Shown: positions 1 through 47,369 of the stretch, one piece after another | How the letters are laid out: each line of letters starts with the position of its first letter | Numbering within the stretch: the first letter of the stretch is position 1 | Source of the DNA: Salvelinus alpinus | Lineage: Eukaryota; Chordata; Actinopteri; Salmoniformes; Salmonidae | NCBI RefSeq assembly: GCF_045679555.1 | Contig: NC_092091.1 | Span: 93,452,827 to 93,516,826, forward strand | Reading direction: 5' to 3' | DNA length: 64,000 nucleotides | Position numbers and translations under genes: made by a program | The notes under the pieces: generated by a model | Told to the model about the DNA's origin: nothing | Seen by the model: the letters and a program-made list of their open reading frames with translations, nothing else | Database searches by the model: none

Positions 1-3000
1 CGTACCCAGGAGGACTCCCAGCTGTAATCACTCTTAGAGACTTACCCAGGAAGACTCCCAGCTGTAGTGACTCTTAGAGACTTACCCAGGAAGACTCCCA
101 GCTGTAATCGCTCTTAGAGACTTACCCAGGAAGACTCCCAGCTGTAATGACTCTTAGAGACGTACCCAGGAAGACTCCCAGCTGTAATGACTCTTAGAGA
201 CTTACCCAGGAAGACTCCCAGCTGTAGTGACTCTTAGAGACTTACCCAGGAAGACTCCCAGCTGTAATGACTCTTAGAGACTTACCCAGGAAGACTCCCT
301 GCTGTAATGACTCTTAGAGACTTACCCAGGAAGACTCACAGCTGTAATCACTCTTAGAGACGTACCCAGAAAGACTCCCAGCTGTAATCACTCTTAGAGA
401 CTTACCCAGAAAGACTCCCAGCTGTAATGACTCTCAGAGACTTACCCAGGTAGACTCACTGCTGTAATGACTCTCAGAGACTTACCCAGGAAGACTCCCA
501 GCTGTAATGACTCTCAGAGACTTACCCAGGAAGACTCCCAGCTGTAATCACTCTCAGAGACTTACCCAGGAAGACTCCCAGCTGTAATGACTCTCAGAGA
601 CTTACCCAGGAAGACTCACTGCTGTAATGACTCTCAGAGACTTACCCAGGAAGACTCCCAGCTGTAATGACTCTCAGAGACTTACCCAGGAAGACTCCCA
701 GCTGTAATCACTCTTAGAGACTTACCCAGGAAGACTCCCAGCTGTAATGACTCTCAGAGACTTACCCAGGAAGACTCCCAGCTGTGATGACTCTCAGAGA
801 CTTACCCAGGAAGACTCCCAGCTGTAATGACTCTTAGAGACTTACCCAGGAAGACTCACAGCTGTAATCACTCTTAGAGACTTACCCAGGAAGACTCACA
901 GCTGTAATCACTCTTAGAGACTTACCCAGGAAGACTCCCAGCTGTAATGACTCTCAGAGACTTACCCAGGAAGACTCACAGCTGTAATGACTCTTAGAGA
1001 CTTACCCAGGAAGACTCCCAGCTGTAATGACTCTTAGAGACTTACCCAGGAAGACTCCCAGCTGTAATGACTCTTAGAGACTTACCCAGGAAGACTCCCA
1101 GCTGTAATCACTCTTAGAGACTTACCCAGGAAGACTCACTGCTGTAATGACTCTTAGAGACTTACCCAAGAAGACTCCCAGCTGTAATGACTCTTAGAGA
1201 CTTACCCAGGAAGACTCCCAGCTGTAGTGACTCTTAGAGACTTACCCAGGAAGACTCCCAGCTGTAATGACTCTTAGAGACTTACCCAAGAAGACTACCA
1301 GCTGTAATGATTCTTAGAGACTTACCCAGAAAGACTCCCAGCTGTAATCACTCTTAGAGACTTACCCAGGAAGACTCACTGCTGTAATGACTCTTAGAGA
1401 CTTACCCAAGAAGACTCACAGCTGTAATCGCTCTTAGAGACTTACCCAGGAAGACTCCCAGCTGTAATGACTCTTAGAGACGTACCCAGGAGGACTCCCA
1501 GCTGTAATCACTCTTAGAGACTTACCCAGGAAGACTCCCAGCTGTAGTGACTCTTAGAGACTTACCCAGGAAGACTCCCAGCTGTAATCGCTCTTAGAGA
1601 CTTACCCAGGAAGACTCCCAGCTGTAATGACTCTTAGAGACGTACCCAGGAAGACTCCCAGCTGTAATGACTCTTAGAGACTTACCCAGGAAGACTCCCA
1701 GCTGTAGTGACTCTTAGAGACTTACCCAGGAAGACTCCCAGCTGTAATGACTCTTAGAGACTTACCCAGGAAGACTCCCTGCTGTAATGACTCTTAGAGA
1801 CTTACCCAGGAAGACTCACAGCTGTAATCACTCTTAGAGACTTACCCAGAAAGACTCCCAGCTGTAATGATTCTTAGAGACTTACCCAGGAAGACTCCCA
1901 GCTGTAATGACTCTTAGAGACTTACCCAGGAAGACTCCCAGCTGTAATGACTCTTAGAGACGTACCCAGAAAGACTCCCAGCTGTAATCACTCTTAGAGA
2001 CTTACCCAGAAAGACTCCCAGCTGTAATGACTCTCAGAGACTTACCCAAGAAGACTCCCAGCTGTAATGACTCTTAGAGACTTACCCAAGAAGACTCCCA
2101 GCTGTAATGACTCTTAGAGACTTACCCAGGAAGACTCACAGCTGTCATGACTCTTAGAGACTTACCCAAGAAGACTCCCAGCTGTAATGACTCTTAGAGA
2201 CTTACCCAGGAAGACTCCCAGCTGTAATGACTCTTAGAGACTTACCCAGGAAGACTCACAGCTGTAATGACTCTTAGAGACTTACACAGGAAGACTCTAG
2301 CTGTAATGACTCTTAGAGACTTACCCAGGAAGACTCCCAGCTGTAGTGACTCTTAGAGACTTACCCAGGAAGACTCCCAGCTGTAATGACTCTTAGAGAC
2401 TTACCCAGGAAGACTCCCAGCTGTAATGACTCTTAGAGACTTACCCAGGAAGACTCCCAGCTGTAATGACTCTTAGAGACTTACCCAGGAAGACTCCCAG
2501 CTGTAGTGACTCTTAGAGACTTACCCAGGAAGACTCCCAGCTGTAATGACTCTTAGAGACTTACCCAGGAAGACTCCCAGCTGTAATGACTCTTAGAGAC
2601 TTACCCAGGAAGACTCCCAGCTGTAATCACTCTTAGAGACTTACCCAGGAAGACTCACTGCTGTAATGACTCTTAGAGACTTACCCAAGAAGACTCCCAG
2701 CTGTAATGACTCTTAGAGACTTACCCAGGAAGACTCCCAGCTGTAATGACTCTTAGAGACTTACCCAAGAAGACTACCAGCTGTAATGATTCTTAGAGAC
2801 TTACCCAGAAAGACTCCCAGCTGTAATCACTCTTAGAGACTTACCCAGGAAGACTCACTGCTGTAATGACTCTTAGAGACTTACCCAAGAAGACTCACAG
2901 CTGTAATCGCTCTTAGAGACTTACCCAGGAAGACTCCCAGCTGTAATGACTCTTAGAGACGTACCCAGGAGGACTCCCAGCTGTAATCACTCTTAGAGAC

Positions 3001-6000
3001 TTACCCAGGAAGACTCCCAGCTGTAGTGACTCTTAGAGACTTACCCAGGAAGACTCCCAGCTGTAATCGCTCTTAGAGACTTACCCAGGAAGACTCCCAG
3101 CTGTAATGACTCTTAGAGACGTACCCAGGAAGACTCCCAGCTGTAATGACTCTTAGAGACTTACCCAGGAAGACTCCCAGCTGTAGTGACTCTTAGAGAC
3201 TTACCCAGGAAGACTCCCAGCTGTAATGACTCTTAGAGACTTACCCAGGAAGACTCCCTGCTGTAATGACTCTTAGAGACTTACCCAGGAAGACTCACAG
3301 CTGTAATCACTCTTAGAGACGTACCCAGAAAGACTCCCAGCTGTAATCACTCTTAGAGACTTACCCAGAAAGACTCCCAGCTGTAATGACTCTCAGAGAC
3401 TTACCCAGGTAGACTCACTGCTGTAATGACTCTCAGAGACTTACCCAGGAAGACTCCCAGCTGTAATGACTCTCAGAGACTTACCCAGGAAGACTCCCAG
3501 CTGTAATCACTCTCAGAGACTTACCCAGGAAGACTCCCAGCTGTAATGACTCTCAGAGACTTACCCAGGAAGACTCCCAGCTGTAATGACTCTCAGAGAC
3601 TTACCCAGGAAGACTCCCAGCTGTAATCACTCTTAGAGACTTACCCAGGAAGACTCCCAGCTGTAATGACTCTCAGAGACTTACCCAGGAAGACTCCCAG
3701 CTGTGATGACTCTCAGAGACTTACCCAGGAAGACTCCCAGCTGTAATGACTCTTAGAGACTTACCCAGGAAGACTCACAGCTGTAATCACTCTTAGAGAC
3801 TTACCCAGGAAGACTCACAGCTGTAATCACTCTTAGAGACTTACCCAGGAAGACTCCCAGCTGTAATGACTCTCAGAGACTTACCCAGGAAGACTCACAG
3901 CTGTAATGACTCTTAGAGACTTACCCAGGAAGACTCCCAGCTGTAATGACTCTTAGAGACTTACCCAGGAAGACTCCCAGCTGTAATGACTCTTAGAGAC
4001 TTACCCAGGAAGACTCCCAGCTGTAATCACTCTTAGAGACTTACCCAGGAAGACTCACTGCTGTAATGACTCTTAGAGACTTACCCAAGAAGACTCCCAG
4101 CTGTAATGACTCTTAGAGACTTACCCAGGAAGACTCCCAGCTGTAGTGACTCTTAGAGACTTACCCAGGAAGACTCCCAGCTGTAATGACTCTTAGAGAC
4201 TTACCCAAGAAGACTACCAGCTGTAATGATTCTTAGAGACTTACCCAGAAAGACTCCCAGCTGTAATCACTCTTAGAGACTTACCCAGGAAGACTCACTG
4301 CTGTAATGACTCTTAGAGACTTACCCAAGAAGACTCACAGCTGTAATCGCTCTTAGAGACTTACCCAGGAAGACTCCCAGCTGTAATGACTCTTAGAGAC
4401 GTACCCAGGAGGACTCCCAGCTGTAATCACTCTTAGAGACTTACCCAGGAAGACTCCCAGCTGTAGTGACTCTTAGAGACTTACCCAGGAAGACTCCCAG
4501 CTGTAATCGCTCTTAGAGACTTACCCAGGAAGACTCCCAGCTGTAATGACTCTTAGAGACGTACCCAGGAAGACTCCCAGCTGTAATGACTCTTAGAGAC
4601 TTACCCAGGAAGACTCCCAGCTGTAGTGACTCTTAGAGACTTACCCAGGAAGACTCCCAGCTGTAATGACTCTTAGAGACTTACCCAGGAAGACTCCCTG
4701 CTGTAATGACTCTTAGAGACTTACCCAGGAAGACTCACAGCTGTAATCACTCTTAGAGACTTACCCAGAAAGACTCCCAGCTGTAATGATTCTTAGAGAC
4801 TTACCCAGGAAGACTCCCAGCTGTAATGACTCTTAGAGACTTACCCAGGAAGACTCCCAGCTGTAATGACTCTTAGAGACGTACCCAGAAAGACTCCCAG
4901 CTGTAATCACTCTTAGAGACTTACCCAGAAAGACTCCCAGCTGTAATGACTCTCAGAGACTTACCCAGGAAGACTCACTGCTGTAATGACTCTCAGAGAC
5001 TTACCCAGGAAGACTCCCAGCTGTAATGACTCTCAGAGACTTACCCAGGAAGACTCCCAGCTGTAATCACTCTCAGAGACTTACCCAGGAAGACTCCCAG
5101 CTGTAATGACTCTCAGAGACTTACCCAGGAAGACTCACTGCTGTAATGACTCTCAGAGACTTACCCAGGAAGACTCCCAGCTGTAATGACTCTCAGAGAC
5201 TTACCCAGGAAGACTCCCAGCTGTAATCACTCTTAGAGACTTACCCAGGAAGACTCCCAGCTGTAATGACTCTCAGAGACTTACCCAGGAAGACTCCCAG
5301 CTGTGATGACTCTCAGAGACTTACCCAGGAAGACTCCCAGCTGTAATCACTCTTAGAGACTTACCCAGGAAGACTCACAGCTGTAATCACTCTTAGAGAC
5401 TTACCCAGGAAGACTCCCAGCTGTAATGACTCTTAGAGACTTACCCAGGAAGACTCACAGCTGTAATCACTCTTAGAGACTTACCCAGGAAGACTCACAG
5501 CTGTAATCACTCTTAGAGACTTACCCAGGAAGACTCCCAGCTGTAGTGACTCTTAGAGACTTACCCAGGAAGACTCCCAGCTGTAATCGCTCTTAGAGAC
5601 TTACCCAGGAAGACTCCCAGCTGTAATGACTCTTAGAGACGTACCCAGGAAGACTCCCAGCTGTAATGACTCTTAGAGACTTACCCAGGAAGACTCCCAG
5701 CTGTAGTGACTCTTAGAGACTTACCCAGGAAGACTCCCAGCTGTAATGACTCTTAGAGACTTACCCAGGAAGACTCCCTGCTGTAATGACTCTTAGAGAC
5801 TTACCCAGGAAGACTCACAGCTGTAATCACTCTTAGAGACTTACCCAGAAAGACTCCCAGCTGTAATGATTCTTAGAGACTTACCCAGGAAGACTCCCAG
5901 CTGTAATGACTCTTAGAGACTTACCCAGGAAGACTCCCAGCTGTAATGACTCTTAGAGACGTACCCAGAAAGACTCCCAGCTGTAATCACTCTTAGAGAC

Positions 6001-6706
6001 TTACCCAGAAAGACTCCCAGCTGTAATGACTCTCAGAGACTTACCCAGGAAGACTCACTGCTGTAATGACTCTCAGAGACTTACCCAGGAAGACTCCCAG
6101 CTGTAATGACTCTCAGAGACTTACCCAGGAAGACTCCCAGCTGTAATCACTCTCAGAGACTTACCCAGGAAGACTCCCAGCTGTAATGACTCTCAGAGAC
6201 TTACCCAGGAAGACTCACAGCTGTAATGACTCTCAGAGACTTACCCAGGAAGACTCCCAGCTGTAATGACTCTCAGAGACTTACCCAGGAAGACTCCCAG
6301 CTGTAATCACTCTTAGAGACTTACCCAGGAAGACTCCCAGCTGTAATGACTCTCAGAGACTTACCCAGGAAGACTCCCAGCTGTGATGACTCTCAGAGAC
6401 TTACCCAGGAAGACTCCCAGCTGTAATCACTCTTAGAGACTTACCCAGGAAGACTCACAGCTGTAATCACTCTTAGAGACTTACCCAGGAAGACTCCCAG
6501 CTGTAATGACTCTTAGAGACTTACCCAGGAAGACTCACAGCTGTAATCACTCTTAGAGACTTACCCAGGAAGACTCACAGCTGTAATCACTCTTAGAGAC
6601 TTACCCAGGAAGACTCCCAGCTGTAATGACTCTCAGAGACTTACCCAGGAAGACTCACAGCTGTAATGACTCTTAGAGACTTACCCAGGAAGACTCCCAG
6701 CTGTAA
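1..6706. repeat. 40-bp satellite array with higher-order structure
   Basis: About 167 head-to-tail copies of a 40-bp unit beginning 'cttacccaggaagactccca'. The array continues past the left edge and ends where the sequence turns into 'ctgccaaagatgattc'. Variant units recur in order: the variant with 'cgtacccaggagg' starts at 1, 1481, 2960 and 4400, so blocks of 36-37 units have been duplicated. A shorter 27-unit (1080 bp) duplication links about 4441-5420 to 5521-6500. One unit near 2281 has lost a base and shifts the phase. No gene is seen here. It probably lies in a uba6 intron, since uba6 exons follow on its right. Confidence 0.97.
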
Positions 6707-7410
6707 TCGCTGCCAAAGATGATTCTAACATGTATTGACTCAGGGGTGTGAATACTAATGTAAATGAGATATTTATTTTAGATGGTAGTAAATGACTGAA
6801 TCAGATGAGCAGGAGTCCTCTCTAGTTCTCTGTCTTATCAGACTGGTAGGAAATGGTTTTAGATGGTAGTAAATGACTGAATCAGATGAGCAGGAGTCCT
6901 CTCTAGTTCTCTGTCTTATCAGACTGGTAGGAAATGGTTTTAGATGGTAGTAAATGACTGAATCAGATGAGCAGGAGTCCTCTCTAGTTCTCTGTCTTAT
7001 CAGACTGGTAGGAAATGGTTTTAGATGGTAGTAAATGACTGAGTCAGATGAACAGGAGTCCTCTCTAGTTCTCTGTCTTATCAGACTGGTAGGAAATGGT
7101 TTTAGATGGTAGTAAATGACTGAATCAGATGAGCAGGAGTCCTCTCTAGTTCTCTGTCTTATCAGACTGGTAGGAAATGGTTTTAGATGGTAGTAAATGA
7201 CTGAGTCAGATGTTTATCAGTTTAATAGGTTCTTTAAACAGCTTGGATCTCTTCTTCGTTGGTTTTGAATTGGTTTTTACGGAATCTGCTGGTCTGATTC
7301 AGTCACAGAACTAAGTAGAACGTACCAATGGATTCAGCGCTGTGTAGTTTTGGCTGTTGAAGTGAGTCGTCTGTGAGTCGTCAGTGAGTGGTTGTGCTGT
7401 GGTCCCCCAG
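6707..7410. repeat. 81-bp tandem repeat in a uba6 intron
   Basis: A short unique stretch (6707-6775) is followed by about 5.4 copies of an 81-bp unit starting 'ttttagatggtagtaaatga' at 6776, 6857, 6938, 7019, 7100 and 7181. Copies differ by only a few bases. About 200 bp of non-repeated sequence then leads into the 69-bp array. No coding potential was recognised. Confidence 0.93.
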
Positions 7411-7962
7411 GTGTCGTTGGAGCTGGTGAAGGTGGCGGGAGGATACGGGTTTGAGAGTGGTTGTGTTGTGCTCCCCCAGGTGTCGTTGGAGCTGGTGAAG
7501 GCGGTGGGAGGATACGGGTTTGAGAGTGGTTGTGTTGTGCTCCCCCAGGTGTCGTTGGAGCTGGTGAAGGTGGCGGGAGGATACGGGTTTGAGAGTGGTT
7601 GTGTTGTGCTCCCCCAGGTGTCGTTGGAGCTGGTGAAGGTGGCGGGAGGATACGGGTTTGAGAGTGGTTGTGTTGTGCTCCCCCAGGTGTCGTTGGAGCT
7701 GGTGAAGGTGGTGGGAGGATACGGGTTTGAGAGTGGTTGTGTTGTGCTCCCCCAGGTGTCGTTGGAGCTGGTGAAGGTGGTGGGAGGATACGGGTTTGAG
7801 AGTGGTTGTGTTGTGCTCCCCCAGGTGTCGTTGGAGCTGGTGATGGTGGTGGGAGGATACGGGTTTGAGAGTGGTTGTGTTGTGCTCCCCCAGGTGTCGT
7901 TGGAGCTGGTGAAGGCGGTGGGAGGATACGGGTTTGAGAGTGGTTGTGTTGTGCTCCCCCAG

Positions 7963-14031
<6,069 letters not shown>

Positions 14032-14154
14032 CACGCCCGGACCATAACATCCCTGACACCCCTCAAACTAACCAAATATAACCACCCCTCAGTCCCCTCA
14101 AACTAACCCCCTGTACCTGCAAAATCCCAGTTGACAACAGTGGTGCTTCTTTAA
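14032..14154 (+). other. uba6: presumed start of uba6 3'UTR
   Basis: Non-coding, non-repetitive sequence directly after the stop codon. The 3'UTR must run on into the arrays that follow, because no AATAAA is seen before 16446. Confidence 0.5.
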
Positions 14155-14470
14155 CAGGGGTGGATTCTAGAACAGGGGTGGATTCTAGAACAGGGGTGGA
14201 TTCTAGAACAGGGGTGGATTCTAGAACAGGGGTGGATTCTAGAACGGGGTGGATTCTAGAACGGGGTGGATTCTAGAACAGGGGTGGATTCTAGAACAGG
14301 GGTGGATTCTAGAACAGGGGTGGATTCTAGAACAGGGGTGGATTCTAGAACAGGGGTGGATTCTAGAACAGGGGTGGATTCTAGAATATATGTTGATTCT
14401 AGAATATATGTTGATTCTAGAACAGATGGTGATTCTAGAACAGATGGTGATTCTAGAATGGGGGGACTCT
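14155..14470. repeat. 18-bp array in the presumed uba6 3'UTR
   Basis: About 17 copies of 'aacaggggtggattctag', with diverged last units ('aatatatgttgattctag', 'aacagatggtgattctag'). Every unit contains the near-palindrome TTCTAGAA, an XbaI-type site. Confidence 0.95.
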
Positions 14471-14617
14471 AGAACAGGGCTGGCCCCATGGACCATTATT
14501 AGAGAAAGAGCATAGAGGTAGAACGAGGGCTCTAGATGGATATAACCTGGTTTAATGAGTTCTCTTTCTACCTCTATGAGAAGAGGGTAGCACTTGACTG
14601 TGTACATAGTAGTCCCT

Positions 14618-16360
14618 CTGTGTTTTCTACTCTGGTTTAAAGCACAGCTCTGACTGGTGTTTTCTACTCTGGTTTAAAGCACAGCTCTGACTGGTGTTTT
14701 CTACTCTGGTTTAAAGCACAGCTCGGACTGGTGTTTTCTACTCTGGTTTAAAGCACAGCTCTGACTGGTGTTTTCTACTCTGGTTTAAAGCACAGCTCGG
14801 ACTGGTGTTTTCTACTCTGGTTTAAAGCACAGCTCTGACTGGTGTTTTCCACTCTGGTTTAAAGCACAGCTCAGACTGGTGTTTTCTACTCTGGTTTAAA
14901 GCACAGCTCAGACTGGTGTTTTCTACTCTGGTTTAAAGCACAGCTCAGACTGGTGTTTTCTACTCTGGTTTAAAACACAGCTCAGACTGGTGTTTTCTAC
15001 TCTGGTTTAAAGCACAGCTCTGACTGGTGTTTTCTACTCTGGTTTAAAGCACAGCTCAGACTGGTGTTTTCTACTCTGGTTTAAAGCACAGCTCTGACTG
15101 GTGTTTTCCACTCTGGTTTAAAGCACAGCTCAGACTGGTGTTTTCTACTCTGGTTTAAAGCACAGCTCAGACTGGTGTTTTCTACTCTGGTTTAAAACAC
15201 AGCTCAGACTGGTGTTTTCTACTCTGGTTTAAAGCACAGCTCAGACTGGTGTTTTCTACTCTGGTTTAAAGCACAGCTCAGACTGGTGTTTTCTACTCTG
15301 GTTTAAAGCACAGCTCAGACTGGTGTTTTCTACTCTGGTTTAAAGCACAGCTCTGACTGGTGTTTTCTACTCTGGTTTAAAGCACAGCTCAGACTGGTGT
15401 TTTCTACTCTGGTTTAAAGTACAGCTCTGACTGGTGTTTTCTACTCTGGTTTAAAGCACAGCTCTGACTGGTGTTTTCTACTCTGGTTTAAAGCACAGCT
15501 CGGACTGGTGTTTTCTACTCTGGTTTAAAGCACAGCTCTGACTGGTGTTTTCCACTCTGGTTTAAAGCACAGCTCAGACTGGTGTTTTCTACTCTGGTTT
15601 AAAGCACAGCTCAGACTGGTGTTTTCTACTCTGGTTTAAAGCACAGCTCAGACTGGTGTTTTCTACTCTGGTTTAAAACACAGCTCAGACTGGTGTTTTC
15701 TACTCTGGTTTAAAGCACAGCTCTGACTGGTGTTTTCTACTCTGGTTTAAAGCACAGCTCAGACTGGTGTTTTCTACTCTGGTTTAAAGCACAGCTCTGA
15801 CTGGTGTTTTCCACTCTGGTTTAAAGCACAGCTCAGACTGGTGTTTTCTACTCTGGTTTAAAGCACAGCTCAGACTGGTGTTTTCTACTCTGGTTTAAAA
15901 CACAGCTCAGACTGGTGTTTTCTACTCTGGTTTAAAGCACAGCTCAGACTGGTGTTTTCTACTCTGGTTTAAAGCACAGCTCAGACTGGTGTTTTCTACT
16001 CTGGTTTAAAGCACAGCTCAGACTGGTGTTTTCTACTCTGGTTTAAAGCACAGCTCTGACTGGTGTTTTCTACTCTGGTTTAAAGCACAGCTCAGACTGG
16101 TGTTTTCTACTCTGGTTTAAAGTACAGCTCTGACTGGTGTTTTCTACTCTGGTTTAAAGCACAGCTCTGACTGGTGTTTTCTACTCTGGTTTAAAGCACA
16201 GCTCAGACTGGTGTTTTCTACTCTGGTTTAAAGCACAGCTCTGACTGGTGTTTTCTACTCTGGTTTAAAACACAGCTCTGACTGGTGTTTTCTACTCTGG
16301 TTTAAAGCACAGCTCTGACTGGTGTTTTCTACTCTGGTTTAAAACACAGCTCTGACTGCT
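14618..16360. repeat. 37-bp array with 703-bp higher-order repeat
   Basis: About 47 copies of a 37-bp unit, 'gactggtgttttctactc' followed by 'tggtttaaagcacagctct'. The rare variant 'tttaaagtacagc' occurs at 15420 and again 703 bp (19 units) later at 16123, showing a block duplication. The interval 14471-14617 before it is unique sequence without a recognised gene. Confidence 0.95.
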
Positions 16361-16400
16361 ATGCACATGCCTTAACTAACAACCTTGTTGTGTTTGTCAC

Positions 16401-16443
<43 letters not shown>
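16401..16443. repeat. (ATG)n trinucleotide repeat
   Basis: About 14 uninterrupted GAT/ATG repeats just before a candidate polyadenylation signal. The poly-Met and poly-His frames are artefacts. Confidence 0.97.
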
Positions 16444-16444
<1 letters not shown>

Positions 16445-16445
16445 G

Positions 16446-16451
16446 AATAAA
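16446..16451 (+). terminator. uba6: candidate uba6 polyadenylation signal AATAAA
   Basis: Canonical AATAAA followed within 20 bp by GT-rich 'cagtgtttac'. It is the first canonical signal after the uba6 stop codon, implying a 3'UTR of about 2.4 kb made mostly of tandem repeat. Confidence 0.5.
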
Positions 16452-16884
16452 AACAACAGTGTTTACACACCCGAACATACACACTTCCCGTGGTTTTCAT
16501 TTGCGGGATGGAGAGAGAGAGGTAGAGGGAGGAACTCTTGATCTTAAAAGGCGGGATCACAATCGTCACCTAAACGTTCCTATTGGCTCATGGGGATTTT
16601 GGATGATTGATAGCGACATAAGTGTGTCCCAATCATCTCTCCTTCCTCCCAGAGTGTGTACTTGTTCACTTCCCTTCACAGGTTTTAAAAGGAAATTACT
16701 GGTATAATGAATATGATGATATATTCCTACTGACTCATGCCTCCACCAATCCAAGGCTTTTGGTTTTGTGAGAAGTAGTGAACGAGTGCGCACTTCATAA
16801 GAAAGGAGATATTATTGGGACGCCCCCTATATGCTCTCCTCAGTCAGGAGCCATGTCAGCAATTCACTATATAAACAGGTTAGT

Positions 16885-17275
16885 CTGTTGTTGAAGATGG
16901 GAGGGACAGTGGTGATAACAGGTCTGTTGTTGAAGATGGGAGGGACAGTGATGATAACAGGTTAGTCTGTTGTTGAAGATGGGAGGGACAGTGGTGATAA
17001 CAGGTCTGTTGTTGAAGATGGGAGGGACAGTGATGATAACAGGTCTGATGTTGAAGATGGGAGGGACAGTGGTGATAACAGGTCTGTTGTTGAAGATGGT
17101 AGTGCCCTATATAGGGAATAGGGCTCTGGTCACTAGTAGTTCACTACATAGGGAATTGGGCTCTGGTCACTAGTAGTTCACTATATAGGGAATAGGGCTC
17201 TGGTCACTAGTAGTTCACTATATAGGGAATAGGGCTCTGGTCACTAGTAGTTCACTATATAGGGATTAGGGTGCT
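16885..17275. repeat. short arrays: about 39-bp unit, then the 37-bp dispersed unit
   Basis: 16885-17100 holds about six copies of 'gttgttgaagatgggaggg' + 'acagtggtgataacaggtct'. 17101-17275 holds about five copies of the 37-bp unit with 'actatatagggaatagggct' that forms the large array at 31.5-34.1 kb. 16452-16884 is unique sequence with no recognised gene. Confidence 0.93.
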
Positions 17276-17619
17276 GCTGAGACACTCCATCGCCAACTGT
17301 TTTGCACAGGAAATATCTCATGATTTCCTTGATAATGAATGTCAGAAGCATAACATGTAAAAAAAAAATTTTTTTAAAAACCTATAAAAAAAAACATGAT
17401 ATGATGTCATTTGTTGTGACAGACAACTCAATTGATGGTCCAATAAAAATCGTTTTCAGGATGTTTTGTGACTAAACTGTTTCCTGACATTTTGTTTTTC
17501 ATGACAGAGAGATTCACGTATGGAAAATAACATCACAAACATGGATATACATTCATTGTCAGTCATTAAACCAAACCTTGTATAGCTTTTCCACCATGTG
17601 TTGTGTCACCTAACATTTT

Positions 17620-17625
17620 AATAAA
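17620..17625 (+). terminator. alternative polyadenylation signal AATAAA
   Basis: AATAAA in the AT-rich unique stretch 17280-17700, a possible distal end for uba6 transcripts. No other evidence supports its use. Confidence 0.25.
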
Positions 17626-17699
17626 GAATTTATGCAGAATTTATTAAATCATCATCTACATTAGAAGTGCACACTAACGTTCGACTTTTTGTAGAATGA

Positions 17700-18186
17700 G
17701 CCCTTTGGCGACCCGTAGTCTTCTCCCGTGGTCCTTGTTATTCGGGCTCCTTGGGACGTCCCTACCCCCCCCCCATTGAAGTTCAAATGTAATTTTAGGT
17801 AAAGGTTATAGTTAAAGTTTTGGGGTTAAAGTTAGGTTTTTGGATAAGGACGTCCCAAGGATTTTGTATAGCACTAAACCGCCTCCTGTCTGGTCATTAG
17901 TTACCAGAGCCACAATGTCATAATTATGCTAAACCACGCCTATATTTAAAATGTATCTTCTTAAAATCTGACTTTAAACCTAACATTAACCACACTGCTA
18001 GGCTTCTGCCTGACCCTAACTTTAATTTATGACCTAAAAGCCCATTTTTTGTTTTCATACATTTTGTTGCGATATTAGTAGCGTATTTTGACTTTGTGTC
18101 TCTGGTAACTAGTGACAACCCCCCGCGCACTCGGTCTTCTGCGTCGTGAACGAGCACGTACAAAACGACGTTGCTGAGGCTTCAAG
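17700..18186 (+). promoter_or_regulatory. ptpn9: ptpn9 upstream region and 5'UTR
   Basis: Unique sequence between the uba6 tail and the ptpn9 start codon. The last about 80 bases are rich in CpG (cgcgcactcgg, gcgtcgtgaacgagcacg, aacgacg), as in housekeeping promoters, with no clear TATA box. The transcription start cannot be placed from sequence alone. Confidence 0.45.
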
Positions 18187-46134
<27,948 letters not shown>

Positions 46135-46351
46135 CGGAGGGAGGGAGGGACGGAGGGACGGACGGAGGGACGGACGGAGGGAGGGAGGGAGGGATGGAAT
46201 GAACGCAGGCTGAGGGAGGGAGCAGTTCCAGGAAGGGGAGATGGAGGACGGATGGAAACAGGATGTGTCCCAGAAAGAGGAAGAACGCGTGAAAGCTAAA
46301 CGACTCTTGAGTTACTCCCCCCAATCATGAGGAGGAGATGAGATGTATCAA

Positions 46352-46411
<60 letters not shown>

Positions 46412-46925
46412 AGAGCAGTGTCCTGCCATTTAGTATGTAGTGAGGCGGCTCTGAGCTAAGAGGAGCTCTCCTGTCCTGGCCTGTTTCTCCCATAGAGCTA
46501 AGAGGAGCTGTCCTGTCCTGTCCTGGCCTGTTTCTCCCATAGAGCTAAGAGGAGCTCTCCTGTCCTGGCCTGTTCCTCCCATAGAGCTAAGAGGAGCTCT
46601 CCTGTCCTGGCCTGTTTCTCCCATAGAGCTAAGAGGAGCTCTCCTGTCCTGGCCTGTTTCTCCCATAGAGCTAAGAGGAGCTCTCCTGTCCTGGCCTGTT
46701 CCTCCCATAGAGCTAAGAGGAGCTCTCCTGTCCTGGCCTGTTCCTCCCATAGAGCTAAGAGGAGCTCTCCTGTCCTGGCCTGTTTCTCCCATAGAGCTAA
46801 GAGGAGCTCTCCTGTCCTGGCCTGTTCCTCCCATAGAGCTAAGAGGAGCTCTCCTGTCCTGGCCTGTTTCTCCCATAGAGCTAAGAGGAGCTCTCCTGTC
46901 CTGGCCTGTTCCTCCCATAGAGCTA
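46135..46925. repeat. repeats in the presumed ptpn9 3'UTR
   Basis: 46137-46200: GGAGGGAC/GGACGG purine repeat directly after the stop. 46350-46411: (GATT)n, about 15 copies. 46440-46925: about 12 copies of a 42-bp unit, 'agctaagaggagctctcctg' + 'tcctggcctgtttctcccat' + 'ag', containing the palindrome GAGCTC. Confidence 0.93.
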
Positions 46926-47369
46926 GCTAGAGGGCTCTGCTTTGCACCTGTGCAACAACGTCTGGTGTGACAGCATGAGCTGCACCATAAGAGGTCTGTC
47001 TAAGTCTATGTCTCCCTGTACCGAGTAGGACATTCTAGTGACATGGCACACGACGATGAATGATGACCCACTGGACTGTTTAAAAAAAAAAAAAAACTTT
47101 TGGACCTTTCTTCTTCTTCTGTCTTATTGGCCTTAGTTCTACGGTGCGTCGGTGTATTTCCTTGTTCCTTGTCTCGACTTCCTGTAAAGTAATGAACCCT
47201 CCGCAAGCCAAAGTCGCCGGACGCCCCTGAATGCTTGAACGTTCTGATTTTAAGACACGATGACTATAAACACCCTGTATATTCCTGTAACAGACGTTTA
47301 TATCTTGTGTTTATAATAATAACAATAATAATAATGATAAGGTCTAATGGAGGAAGATAAAGGACGACA
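46926..47369. other. unique sequence, presumed ptpn9 3'UTR
   Basis: Non-repetitive sequence with a poly(A) run at about 47082 and AT-rich 'aataataataacaataataa' near 47310. No canonical AATAAA is seen; no ORF is recognised. Confidence 0.4.

Noticed and set aside
1..6706. Possible CRISPR array (regular 40-bp repeats)
   Set aside because: There are no distinct spacers: unit follows unit directly with only point variants, and the DNA is eukaryotic.
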